Shown here one piece after another: positions 1 to 6,648 of a stretch of DNA of 7,603 bases. The position numbers and the translations under genes are program-made. The notes under the pieces are model-generated. The model was not told where the DNA came from. It saw nothing but the letters and a program-made list of their open reading frames with translations, and made no database searches. Source of the DNA: Acidimicrobiales bacterium (GTDB lineage: Bacteria; Actinomycetota; Acidimicrobiia; Acidimicrobiales; Ilumatobacteraceae); contig JAURNB010000093.1 in NCBI GenBank assembly GCA_030830415.1, positions 1 through 7,603 on the forward strand, read 5' to 3'. Within the stretch, counting starts at the first letter, position 1; each line of letters starts with the position of its first letter.

Positions 1-1
1 A

Positions 2-523
2 GCTCGTGAACAGTGTCGCGAGGTGCTTGGCGGAGACGATCCAGACGTCGTTGTTGCATGTGTTGGTGGCGGAAGCAATGCCATCGGAATCTTCTCGGGC
101 TTTATCGACACTCATGCCAGGCTCATTGGTGTAGAGCCCGCCGGTGGTGCTGCAGTGGGAAGAGGTGTACCGGGAGTGGTACACGGGATGAAGAGCTATC
201 TCATGCAAGATGAAGATGGTCAAGTGCAAGAAGCCCATTCCATTAGCGCTGGTCTCGATTACCCAGGTGTCGGCCCAGAGCATTCGTATCTGTCTGAAAT
301 TGGTCGCGCTGAGTATCCGAGCGTTACCGACACAGAAGTCATCGATGGCTTCACGCTGCTCGCACGCTCGGAAGGAATCATCCCGGCTCTGGAGTGTGCG
401 CATGCGTTGGCATGGATCAAACGAGCCGCCCCAGAAATGCAAGGTCAGGTAGTGCTCATGAACCTTTCAGGTCGTGGCGACAAAGACGTTGCCCAAATGA
501 TGGACGTATTGGGTAAAAAATAA
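2..523 (+). CDS. trpB: Tryptophan synthase beta chain, C-terminal part (cut by window edge)
   Basis: TrpB is the PLP enzyme that condenses indole with L-serine to give tryptophan, working as an alpha2-beta2 complex with TrpA in the cytoplasm. The reading frame is open from base 2 and gives 173 residues, roughly the last 45 % of a protein of about 400. Seen here are the PLP phosphate-binding loop GGGSNAIG (fragment residues 22-29), the SAGLDYPGVGPEHS segment shared by TrpB proteins, the SEGIIPALECAHA segment carrying the conserved active-site Glu, and LSGRGDKD near the C-terminus with the Ser that contacts the PLP ring nitrogen. The PLP lysine lies upstream of the window. The stop codon overlaps the trpA start (TAATG), so the two are probably translationally coupled and made in matched amounts. 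Identification is firm; only the missing N-terminus is unknown. Confidence 0.97.
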   Translation, partial: AREQCREVLGGDDPDVVVACVGGGSNAIGIFSGFIDTHARLIGVEPAGGAAVGRGVPGVVHGMKSYLMQDEDGQVQEAHSISAGLDYPGVGPEHSYLSEIGRAEYPSVTDTEVIDGFTLLARSEGIIPALECAHALAWIKRAAPEMQGQVVLMNLSGRGDKDVAQMMDVLGKK

Positions 524-1296
524 TGCCGATGCATTTAGAAACACACCTGAGGGCTCAGCGTTCAGCAGGGAGAAAACTTCTCGTTCCTTACGTAACGGGT
601 GGGCTCTTGAATTGGAAGGAAGCAATTCGTGTTGCCGCGGCTTGTGGTGCCGACGCCATTGAAGTTGGAATTCCTTTCTCGGACCCCGTGATGGATGGAC
701 CAGTTATTCAGGAAGCTTCGTTGCGTGCACTGAAAGATGGTGCAACACCTTTTGGCATTATTCAAGAGATCTCCACGCTCGACATTGATATTCCTATTGC
801 AGTCATGCTCTATTACAACACCGTGTTCCGTGCTGGTCACGAGCGTTTTGCAACTTCATTAGTGAAAAACGGAGTGAGTGCAGCAATTGTTCCGGATCTT
901 CCTCTGGAAGAAGCAGGCGAATGGTGCCGCGATGCCGATGTTGCTGGGGTAGAAACCATCATGCTTGCAGCGCCTACAGCACCCGATAGTCGCCTTCCAC
1001 TGGTTGTTGAACGAGCCCGTGGTTTTGTCTACGCAGTGGGTCTTTTGGGTATTACCGGTGAGCGTGATTCATTGGCGTCAACGGCAACAGTGCTGGCAGG
1101 TCGTTTGAAAAACATTACCGATAAGCCTGTACTCATTGGCGTAGGTGTATCGAATGCGGAACAAGCCTATGAGGCGTGCAAAGTTGCAGATGGGGTGATT
1201 CAAGGAGCGTCTGTTGTGCGTCGTCTCATGGAGTCGGGTCCCGATGCGGTGGGCGAGTACATCACCGAAGTACGTGCAGCAATAGATACGCACTAA
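523..1296 (+). CDS. trpA: Tryptophan synthase alpha chain
   Basis: TrpA cleaves indole-3-glycerol phosphate to indole and glyceraldehyde-3-phosphate and passes indole through the tunnel to TrpB. The protein has 257 residues against about 268 in E. coli. The TIM-barrel motif IEVGIPFSDPVMDGP carries both catalytic acids, Glu47 and Asp58 (E. coli Glu49 and Asp60). Other family marks are PYVTGG near residue 22, the mobile loop GITGERDS with its conserved Thr-Gly, and phosphate-binding glycines at GVGVSN and QGAS. The ATG at 523 shares its A with the trpB stop (TAATG). A second ATG two codons later is possible and would change nothing important. No strong ribosome binding site is visible, which fits coupling to trpB. 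This is the last trp gene here: the next gene begins 25 bp downstream and is functionally unrelated. Confidence 0.97.
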   Translation: MPMHLETHLRAQRSAGRKLLVPYVTGGLLNWKEAIRVAAACGADAIEVGIPFSDPVMDGPVIQEASLRALKDGATPFGIIQEISTLDIDIPIAVMLYYNTVFRAGHERFATSLVKNGVSAAIVPDLPLEEAGEWCRDADVAGVETIMLAAPTAPDSRLPLVVERARGFVYAVGLLGITGERDSLASTATVLAGRLKNITDKPVLIGVGVSNAEQAYEACKVADGVIQGASVVRRLMESGPDAVGEYITEVRAAIDTH

Positions 1297-1309
1297 GTAT
1301 CTCGACGGC

Positions 1310-1315
1310 TAATCT
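1310..1315 (+). promoter_or_regulatory. Candidate -10 box for a leaderless bcp transcript
   Basis: TAATCT fits the actinobacterial -10 pattern TAnnnT and lies 6 nt before the bcp ATG, so transcription could start at or next to the A of the start codon. No purine-rich ribosome binding site precedes bcp. No convincing -35 box is seen. This would give bcp-fabZ its own promoter in the short trpA-bcp gap. The match is short and could be chance. Confidence 0.35.
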
Positions 1316-1321
1316 TTCACT

Positions 1322-1774
1322 ATGTTGAAAGTTGGAGATAAAGCCCCCGCAATTGAATTGCTCGACCAAAACGGCAAAACCGTTTCATTGGCAAAGCTTG
1401 GCAAGAAAAAAGTGTTGGTGTACTTCTATCCCAAGGCCGATACACCTGGATGCACAACGCAATCATGTGGGTTGCGCGATATCAAGGCCGACATTGGTCG
1501 TACTGCCATCATCGGAATTAGCCCCGATAAGCCAGAGAAATTGAAGAAGTTCGACGACAAATACGAACTTGGTTTCACATTGCTCTCTGATGTTGAACAC
1601 ACTGTGTCGCTTGCTTACAAAGTGTGGAAAAAGAAGAGCATGTACGGCCGTGAGTACATGGGTGTTGAGCGCTCTGCTTTTCTCATCGATGCAAATGGAA
1701 TCATTCAAGAGGCTTGGTACAAAATCTCGCCGAAAGACACTCCGTTGAATTTGTTGAAGGCTCTCGGCAAATGA
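1322..1774 (+). CDS. bcp: Thiol peroxidase of the Bcp/PrxQ peroxiredoxin family
   Basis: This cytoplasmic peroxiredoxin reduces hydrogen peroxide and organic (including lipid) hydroperoxides using thioredoxin-type donors. It has 150 residues, usual for Bcp/PrxQ. The thioredoxin-fold sequence begins VGDKAPAIELLDQNGK. The active-site motif PKADTPGCTTQSCGLRD has the Pxxx(T)xxC signature with peroxidatic Cys44. Cys49, five residues later, is the usual resolving cysteine of the atypical 2-Cys PrxQ type. The conserved Arg is probably Arg117 in GVERSAFLID. There is no signal peptide. The ATG at 1322 starts exactly at the expected N-terminus but has no visible Shine-Dalgarno sequence; a TAATCT box 6 nt upstream suggests a leaderless mRNA. 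The stop overlaps the fabZ start (ATGA), so a peroxidase and a fatty-acid enzyme are made from one message. Confidence 0.95.
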   Translation: MLKVGDKAPAIELLDQNGKTVSLAKLGKKKVLVYFYPKADTPGCTTQSCGLRDIKADIGRTAIIGISPDKPEKLKKFDDKYELGFTLLSDVEHTVSLAYKVWKKKSMYGREYMGVERSAFLIDANGIIQEAWYKISPKDTPLNLLKALGK

Positions 1775-2196
1775 GTTTTCCTCGTCCAGAAGAAGTTCTT
1801 CCTCATCGCTCTCCATTTTTGTTCATTGATGAAGTGATTGAACTTGTCGATGGCGAGTCGGCAGTGGGTTTGTGGAACCTCAGTGGCGATGAGTGGTTCT
1901 TTCCCGGGCATTTCCCTGGTAGGCCAACCCTGCCTGGTGTATTGATGTGTGAGGCAATTGCGCAGCTAGGTGCCTATGTCGTGCTGGGGAATCAAAAATA
2001 CGTAGGGAAGCTGCCGCTATTTGGTGGGCTCGACTCGGCACGATTCCGCAAACAAGTAGGGCCCGGCGATGAACTACGACTTGAAGTGTCGTTAGGCAAA
2101 ATGTCTGCCCGTGCAGGAAAAGGTTCTGGCCGCGCTGTAGTGAACGGCGATGTTGCTTGCGAGTGTGAACTCTTCTTTGTGCTTGTTGACGCGTAG
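1771..2196 (+). CDS. fabZ: 3-hydroxyacyl-ACP dehydratase, hotdog fold, FabZ type
   Basis: FabZ removes water from 3-hydroxyacyl-ACP to give trans-2-enoyl-ACP in type II fatty-acid synthesis. The protein has 141 residues (E. coli about 151). It begins with the typical PHRSPFLFIDEV segment. The core motif FPGHFPGRPTLPGVLMCEAIAQLG holds catalytic His47 and Glu61, followed by FGGLDSARFRKQVGPGDEL, also characteristic. An upstream start at 1714 in the same frame would lie deep inside bcp and adds 19 unrelated residues. The ATG at 1771 is preferred because it gives the family N-terminus, overlaps the bcp stop (ATGA) and follows GAAGG at 1756-1760. FabZ is separated from the other fatty-acid genes, which lie on the opposite strand and converge on it with 10 bp between stop codons. 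Confidence 0.95.
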   Translation: MSFPRPEEVLPHRSPFLFIDEVIELVDGESAVGLWNLSGDEWFFPGHFPGRPTLPGVLMCEAIAQLGAYVVLGNQKYVGKLPLFGGLDSARFRKQVGPGDELRLEVSLGKMSARAGKGSGRAVVNGDVACECELFFVLVDA

Positions 2197-2206
2197 TACT
2201 ACTGCA

Positions 2207-3406
2207 TTAACGCGGCGGGGCAATGATGACCGAACCGTTGTGACCACCAAAGCCAAAGTTGTTCGACATTGATGGGCCAGGCGTCCAAGGTCGTGGTGCA
2301 CCCATCACTAAATCGATGTTGAGGGTGGGGTCGAGTTCGGTTGTTCCTGCTGTGGGCGGAATTAACTTCTTCTCAAAAGAAAGCAAAACTGCTGCTGCTT
2401 CTAGTGCACCCGCGGCCCCGAGTGCATGACCAGTGACGCCTTTTGTTGACGTGACAATGGGTCGCGACGAACCAAATACCTCAGCCATTGCCAAACCCTC
2501 AGCGGCATCGTTGAGGGGTGTAGAAGTTCCGTGTGCATTGATGTGTGCGATATCTTCTGGGCCGAGTTCTGCATCGAGAAGTGCAGCACGCATACACGCC
2601 TGGGCTCCGATGCCACCTGGGGCTGGAGCAGTGATGTGGTACGCATCGGCGTTGCTTGCGGCTCCGAGAATTTCACCGAGTATGTTCGCGCCTCGCTTCT
2701 CGGCAAGGTCGTAGCGCTCTAAAACGAAAACAGCGGCACCTTCACCCATCACAAAACCGTCACGTGTGGTGTCGAAGGGCTTGCTCGCACCAGTTGAAGA
2801 CAGTGCGGTCATGTTGCCAAAACCTGCCATTGATGTAGGAGTTGCTGCTGCTTCAGAACCACCTGTTGCCACAGCGTCACAGGTGCCATAAGCAATGAGT
2901 CGAGCGGCATAGCCAATGGCGTGGCTCGAGGCTGCGCAAGCTGTACAAATGGTTTCATTAGGGCCTTGCAGGCCGTAGCGCATAGAAATAGCCGCACCTG
3001 AGGCGTTCGCCATCATCATGGGTACAAGGAAGGGAGAAACCCGACGCGGCCCTTTTTCAATGAGTATCGCCACTTGCTCTTCGAGCGTGCTGAGTCCGCC
3101 AATACCAGTGGCAAAGATGGTTCCAAAGCGAGTCTTGTCGGCTGTGATGTTTCCTGCTTGTGCGAAAGCTTCTGCGGCCGCAGCAAGAGCGAACTGCTCT
3201 ACACGGTCGGCGCGACGCGCATCTTTGGGGTTGTCGAAATAGGGAAGAGGATCCCACTCGGGAATGTTGACCTGTTTCGCGTTAGTGATTCCGGGGCCAA
3301 CGAGGCCATTCCAAAAATCTTGCTTACCTAAGCCACAAGGCGCCACCACTCCGTAACCGGTGATGGCAACGCGATATGGACCGCCCGTCGTGAATGGGTT
3401 ACGCAT
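2207..3406 (-). CDS. fabF: Beta-ketoacyl-ACP synthase II (KAS II)
   Basis: FabF elongates acyl-ACP by decarboxylative condensation with malonyl-ACP. The protein has 399 residues (E. coli 413) and the thiolase fold. The catalytic triad is complete: Cys157 in CTACAASSHAIG, His292 in NAHGTSTPLND and His327 in TKGVTGHALGAAG, with Lys322 in the last motif. The GFGGHN signature lies at residues 385-390. The N-terminus (YRVAITGYGVVAPCGLG) begins about 10 residues after the chosen ATG, as usual. The start overlaps the acpP stop by one base (TAATG), so it should be coupled to acpP, and it is the last gene of the fab operon. No terminator-like hairpin is seen before the convergent fabZ end, so transcripts probably run into each other. 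It could be called FabB-like in function, but the sequence looks like the FabF group. Confidence 0.96.
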   Translation of the reverse strand: MRNPFTTGGPYRVAITGYGVVAPCGLGKQDFWNGLVGPGITNAKQVNIPEWDPLPYFDNPKDARRADRVEQFALAAAAEAFAQAGNITADKTRFGTIFATGIGGLSTLEEQVAILIEKGPRRVSPFLVPMMMANASGAAISMRYGLQGPNETICTACAASSHAIGYAARLIAYGTCDAVATGGSEAAATPTSMAGFGNMTALSSTGASKPFDTTRDGFVMGEGAAVFVLERYDLAEKRGANILGEILGAASNADAYHITAPAPGGIGAQACMRAALLDAELGPEDIAHINAHGTSTPLNDAAEGLAMAEVFGSSRPIVTSTKGVTGHALGAAGALEAAAVLLSFEKKLIPPTAGTTELDPTLNIDLVMGAPRPWTPGPSMSNNFGFGGHNGSVIIAPPR

Positions 3407-3642
3407 TAGAGCTTGGAGACCACCAGGTCATAGGCCTGACCGATGGTTTCAATGCCGTCGAGATCTTCTTCTGGTACTTCGACGCCGAACTCTTCTTCAA
3501 GGGCCATGACGAGTTCAACAAGGTCGAGGCTGTCTGCGTCGAGGTCGTCACCGAAGCGAGCCTCTTTCGTTACTTTTGCTGCATCGACTGACAAGACATT
3601 GACAGCACACTTGGTGAATCGGGCAAAAAGATCGTCGCTCAT
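3406..3642 (-). CDS. acpP: Acyl carrier protein
   Basis: This small acidic protein carries growing acyl chains on a phosphopantetheine arm. It has 78 residues, the standard size, and is rich in Asp and Glu. Ser38 in DADSLDLVELVMALEEEFGVEVPEED is the phosphopantetheine site, at the start of recognition helix 2 in the canonical D-S-L context. The start is fixed by a near-perfect ribosome binding site (GGAGGA, 4 nt before ATG), clearly stronger than at the neighbouring genes. This fits the high level of ACP needed. It lies between fabG (102-bp gap) and fabF (1-base overlap). The 102-bp leader holds several inverted repeats that may set its expression. Its position inside a fab operon suggests it serves fatty-acid rather than polyketide synthesis. 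Confidence 0.97.
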   Translation of the reverse strand: MSDDLFARFTKCAVNVLSVDAAKVTKEARFGDDLDADSLDLVELVMALEEEFGVEVPEEDLDGIETIGQAYDLVVSKL

Positions 3643-3646
3643 AAAT

Positions 3647-3652
3647 TCCTCC
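3647..3652 (-). promoter_or_regulatory. Strong ribosome binding site of acpP
   Basis: On the minus strand this reads GGAGGA, 4 nt before the acpP ATG. It is the clearest Shine-Dalgarno site in the window; other starts rely on stop-start overlaps, weaker sites or apparently leaderless initiation. It supports higher translation of acpP than of the flanking fab genes. Confidence 0.85.
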
Positions 3653-3661
3653 GGTTAATGA

Positions 3662-3676
3662 GAGCACATCGTGCTC
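3662..3676 (-). repeat. Perfect 6-bp inverted repeat just upstream of the acpP ribosome binding site
   Basis: Minus strand: GAGCAC, GAT, GTGCTC, a 6-bp stem with a 3-nt loop ending 9 nt before the GGAGGA site. No run of T follows on either strand, so it does not look like an intrinsic terminator. It could be an RNA hairpin protecting or exposing the ribosome binding site, a processing site, or a protein operator. Function is unproven. Confidence 0.5.
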
Positions 3677-3703
3677 GTCTCTATTCTTACAATTTTTCAC
3701 TCG

Positions 3704-3731
3704 CTCAGCAGGTATTACTGAGGGGTACCTG
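3704..3731 (-). repeat. Two interleaved inverted repeats in the fabG-acpP gap
   Basis: CAGGTA (3709-3714) pairs with TACCTG (3726-3731), and CTCAG (3704-3708) pairs with CTGAG (3718-3722). The arms alternate, so both simple hairpins cannot form together in the usual way. With no bases between the second arms on the mRNA strand, a full H-type pseudoknot looks too tight, and alternative hairpins are more likely. No T-run follows. The rest of the 102-bp gap shows no good promoter boxes to my eye. Confidence 0.4.
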
Positions 3732-3745
3732 AAAAGTTCGGTTCC

Positions 3746-4465
3746 TTAGTGACCCATTCCTAGACCACCATCGACGGGAATCACGGCGCCTGTGATGTAG
3801 GCGGCGTCATTTGACGTGAGAAATGTCACCACTCCAGCAATTTCATCGGGGGTTGCCATGCGTTGGAGCGGAACAGCTGCTGTGAGTTCAGCGAGGCGCT
3901 TTTCTCCGAGGGCTGCAGTCATATCGGTTTCAACCGGGCCTGGAGCCACAACATTGACCGTAATACTGCGAGAACCGAGTTCTCGAGCAAGTGAACGTGC
4001 GAAACCAACGAGTCCCGCTTTGGAAGCTGCGTAGTTCGATTGCCCAGCTGAGCCCAAAAGTCCCACGACGGAAGAGATGAGATCGATTCGGCCACTGCGT
4101 GCACGCAGCATGTTTTGTGATGCTCTTTTCGCGACGCGATATGCGGCGGTGAGGTTTGCATCGATGACGCTAGTGAAATTTTCTTCGCTCATGCGTAAGA
4201 GCAAGCCGTCGTGTGTGATGCCCGCATTTGAAACGAGAATCTCTATGTTCCCTAATTGCGCTTCTACTGCAGTGAAAGCTGCATCAACTGAAGCCGATGA
4301 TGTGACATCACACTGCACTGCCACAACACCGAGGTCGGTGAGTTCTTTGGGCACTGGTGACGAGTTGTAGGTGACTGCAACTTTGTCTCCTTCGGCAATG
4401 AAACGTCGTGCACACGCGGCACCAATGCCTTTTGATCCGCCGGTGATGAAAACAACGCGCGACAT
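3746..4465 (-). CDS. fabG: 3-oxoacyl-ACP reductase, SDR family
   Basis: FabG reduces 3-oxoacyl-ACP to 3-hydroxyacyl-ACP, normally with NADPH. From the chosen start it has 239 residues (E. coli 244). It shows the classical short-chain dehydrogenase marks: TGGSKGIG cofactor loop at 8-15, NAG at 80-82, Asn104 in the active-site tetrad, ISS with catalytic Ser near 131-132, and YAASK giving Tyr145 and Lys149. The C-terminal ITGAVIPVDGGLGMGH is typical of FabG. Two starts are possible: GTG ending at 4466, or ATG at 4465-4463. The ATG is preferred because it forms a TGATG overlap with the fabH stop and follows a GGGG-containing stretch at suitable distance. The GTG adds one residue only. The operon context (fabH before, acpP after) argues against an unrelated SDR oxidoreductase. 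Confidence 0.95.
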   Translation of the reverse strand: MSRVVFITGGSKGIGAACARRFIAEGDKVAVTYNSSPVPKELTDLGVVAVQCDVTSSASVDAAFTAVEAQLGNIEILVSNAGITHDGLLLRMSEENFTSVIDANLTAAYRVAKRASQNMLRARSGRIDLISSVVGLLGSAGQSNYAASKAGLVGFARSLARELGSRSITVNVVAPGPVETDMTAALGEKRLAELTAAVPLQRMATPDEIAGVVTFLTSNDAAYITGAVIPVDGGLGMGH

Positions 4466-5412
4466 CACTTACCCCATCTCAAGACACAACTTGCCGCGGT
4501 CATGCCAGCGCCGAAGCCCACGAGTAAAACAAGGTCTCCATCTTTCAAGCGACCCTTATCGGCAGCATCGAACAGCGCTAACGGAATTGATGCTGACGAG
4601 GTGTTTCCTGTTTCGTGCAAAACAGTGATTGTTCTTTCAGGCGGAATGCCTAACTTTTCGCAAGCCGAGTTGATGATGCGGATATTGGCTTGGTGGGGCA
4701 CCACGAGTGCAATATCGTCTGCGGTGACTCCGGCAGCTGCCATTGACTTTTGTCCGGAGTCAACCAAGATGCGTACGGCCCGGCGGAAAACTTCTTTTCC
4801 ATCCATGTGGATTTTTCCGCCAACTTCGCAGTACAGAATATTTTCCGCTGAACCGTCTGCGTCAATATCCCAAGACAACAAATTGCTCGGCCCGTTGTGA
4901 GCTTCAATAACAGCAGCACCAGAACCATCGGCGAAAAGAATGGCAGTGTTGCGGTCGGTCCAGTCGGTAATGCGTGACAGCGTGTCGGTTCCTATGACCA
5001 GCACCTTTTCGGCGCCCATCGCGACGAGGCCGTAGGCATTAACCAATGCATAAACGAACCCGCTGCAGGCTGCGTTGATATCGAAGGCTCCACACGACAG
5101 GCCAAGTGCGTTTTGCACAGTTGCTGAAGTTGCAGGAACAGTTCTGTCGGGAGTGGTGGTGGAAAGAACGAGAGCATCGATGCTGCTGGGGTCGACCCCC
5201 GCCATGGCAAGCGCTTTGGCTCCGCTTTCAATAGATAAAGAAGCAGTAGTGCCGCCGATGTGACGGCTCACGATTCCTGTTCGCTCACGAATCCACTCGT
5301 CGTTGGTGTCGATTGTTTTTTCTAAGTCGACATTAGTAACCACGTTGTCAGGGAGAGCGCGGCCCCAACCAGTAATACGGGCACCCCTCACGGTTGCAGG
5401 TGTACGTGGCAT
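4465..5412 (-). CDS. fabH: Beta-ketoacyl-ACP synthase III (KAS III)
   Basis: FabH starts fatty-acid synthesis by condensing an acyl-CoA primer with malonyl-ACP, so it helps set straight versus branched chain starters. The protein has 315 residues (E. coli 317). The catalytic triad is present: Cys116 in NAACSGFVYAL, His240 in VVPHQANIRI and Asn270 in HETGNTSSASIP. The N-terminal WIRERTGIVSRHI and C-terminal GFGAGMTAA segments are also characteristic. The primer preference cannot be read safely from the sequence. The ATG is 5 bp after the fabD stop, with GGAG about 12 nt upstream, a long spacing. Its TGA overlaps the fabG ATG. It is the second gene of the fab operon. Confidence 0.96.
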   Translation of the reverse strand: MPRTPATVRGARITGWGRALPDNVVTNVDLEKTIDTNDEWIRERTGIVSRHIGGTTASLSIESGAKALAMAGVDPSSIDALVLSTTTPDRTVPATSATVQNALGLSCGAFDINAACSGFVYALVNAYGLVAMGAEKVLVIGTDTLSRITDWTDRNTAILFADGSGAAVIEAHNGPSNLLSWDIDADGSAENILYCEVGGKIHMDGKEVFRRAVRILVDSGQKSMAAAGVTADDIALVVPHQANIRIINSACEKLGIPPERTITVLHETGNTSSASIPLALFDAADKGRLKDGDLVLLVGFGAGMTAASCVLRWGK

Positions 5413-5417
5413 TGCTT

Positions 5418-6593
5418 TTAGTTACTCCGCAGCCAAGCGATGGGCTGACGATGGGTAACACGTTCTCCTTCTACTGCGATGTAGCTCTGCAATATGCCGG
5501 CAAACGGGCTACGCACTTCTTGGTCGGCAACCGTGCCGAGCACTTCACCCACAGCGATTGACGTTCCTGCTGGATGGGCAGTATCGACGGTGAAGACGCC
5601 TGCACATGGGCTCACAATGAGGCGTTCAACAGCAAAGAGATGTTCGCCTTCGAGAGGTGCAGGAGCAGTGGAGAGGCTTTTGTTGACCCAGTCGATGAGC
5701 TTGTCGAGTTCATCGGGTGTAGCGACGCTGATGGTGCGCGCATCGTCCACCGTTCGTTTCGCCATTCCGGTGAGCACACCACCTGGCCCAAGTTCAACAA
5801 AACCTGTGACCCCTAGTTCGGCCATAGTGAGCAGAGAATGCTTCCAACGTACGGGGCTCGATAGTTGTGCAGAAAGAAGCGAGGCCCACTCTTCACCAGA
5901 GCTATGAGCGAGAGCATCGACATTGGAGATGACGGCAACTTCGGTATCGCGAGGTTGTGCTGAAGCAATGGCAAGACGCAAGCGGTCTCGTGCTGCTGTC
6001 ATGAACGGCGTATGAAAGGCTCCCGACACCTGCAAAGGCATTACCTTCTTGGCGCCAAGTTCCTTGGCATGAATTGATGCAGCAGCAACACCACTCGGTG
6101 AGCCAGCAATGACAACCTGACCTGGCGCATTGAAGTTTGCTACCCATACGTCACTGTCAGCTCGGCGACAAGCAATTTCTACATCTTCGTCATCGAGTCC
6201 GAGAACAGCCGACATTGTTCCTGGTGATTCGTTGCCTGCATCGTGCATTGCAGCGGCGCGTTCCACCACTAATGCAATGCCATCTTCAAAGCCGAGGGCA
6301 CCTGTGGCAGTGAGCGCGGTGTATTCGCCAAGACTGTGACCGGCGCAGAAACTTGGCTCGATACCGAGCCGTTCCACCGCGTCGAGAACCATCAGGCTCG
6401 AGACATAGGTGGTGAGTTGGGCATTTCTGGTGTCTTTGAGTTCGTCAGCATCAGCATCGAGTAGGAGGCGGGCAACATCTTTGCCAGATATTGAGGAAGC
6501 CTCTTCAACGAGTTCCCAGCTGTCGTGGTCGACCCAAGGGCGGCCCATGCCGGGGCGCTGAGAGCCTTGTCCGGGAAATGTAAAAGCGAGCAT
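5418..6593 (-). CDS. fabD: Malonyl-CoA:ACP transacylase fused to a degenerate biotin-carrier-like domain
   Basis: FabD moves malonyl from CoA to the ACP arm. The protein has 391 residues, about 80 more than the usual 305-310. Residues 1 to about 305 are a complete transacylase: FPGQGSQRPGMG at the start, Ser87 in GHSLGEYTAL, Arg112 in VERAAAM, His194 in GAFHTPFM, and VELGPGGVLTGM near 266-277. A short linker (STAPAPLEGEH) leads to residues 319-391, which resemble a biotinyl/lipoyl carrier domain: VSPCAGVF (327-334), GTSIAVGEVLGTV (343-355), VRSPFAG (360-366) and YIAVEGERVTHRQP. The AMKM biotin hairpin is missing and the extension has no Lys, so it cannot be biotinylated or lipoylated. The ATG at 6593 gives the exact FabD N-terminus. 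A longer in-frame start at 6851 is rejected because it reads through the antisense of the tRNA. There is no Shine-Dalgarno site; a TAACCT box 7 nt upstream suggests leaderless translation. First gene of the operon. Confidence 0.95.
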   Translation of the reverse strand: MLAFTFPGQGSQRPGMGRPWVDHDSWELVEEASSISGKDVARLLLDADADELKDTRNAQLTTYVSSLMVLDAVERLGIEPSFCAGHSLGEYTALTATGALGFEDGIALVVERAAAMHDAGNESPGTMSAVLGLDDEDVEIACRRADSDVWVANFNAPGQVVIAGSPSGVAAASIHAKELGAKKVMPLQVSGAFHTPFMTAARDRLRLAIASAQPRDTEVAVISNVDALAHSSGEEWASLLSAQLSSPVRWKHSLLTMAELGVTGFVELGPGGVLTGMAKRTVDDARTISVATPDELDKLIDWVNKSLSTAPAPLEGEHLFAVERLIVSPCAGVFTVDTAHPAGTSIAVGEVLGTVADQEVRSPFAGILQSYIAVEGERVTHRQPIAWLRSN

Positions 6594-6600
6594 TAATGAG

Positions 6601-6606
6601 AGGTTA
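6601..6606 (-). promoter_or_regulatory. Candidate -10 box for a leaderless fab operon transcript
   Basis: The minus strand reads TAACCT, matching TAnnnT, 7 nt before the fabD ATG. No ribosome binding site lies in between (CTCATTA). The -35 region is weak. This would be the main promoter of fabD-fabH-fabG-acpP-fabF. No obvious operator palindrome is seen around it. Confidence 0.4.
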
Positions 6607-6648
6607 GACGTTCGGGAGGCTGTGGGCAGGATTCCTCGGATCGCCTTG

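Noticed and set aside
1463..1816. Minus-strand open frame of 117 residues across the bcp-fabZ junction.
   Set aside because: It is a shadow of two well-supported overlapping genes, with no recognisable domain.
2433..2714. Plus-strand open frame of 93 residues opposite fabF, and similar antisense frames opposite fabG, fabH and fabD (for example 4502-4900 and 5494-5907).
   Set aside because: They lie fully inside strongly conserved genes on the other strand, have biased low-information composition and no family motifs.
3662..3676. Intrinsic terminator between fabG and acpP.
   Set aside because: The stem is perfect but is followed by no T-run on either strand, and it sits too close to the acpP ribosome binding site.
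3704..3731. An H-type pseudoknot in the acpP leader.
   Set aside because: The pairing order fits, but no bases are left to cross the 6-bp stem on one side, so a full pseudoknot is sterically doubtful. It is kept only as alternative hairpins.
5421..5648. Functional biotin or lipoyl carrier domain at the end of FabD.
   Set aside because: The lysine-bearing hairpin is absent and the whole tail has no lysine, so it cannot be modified.
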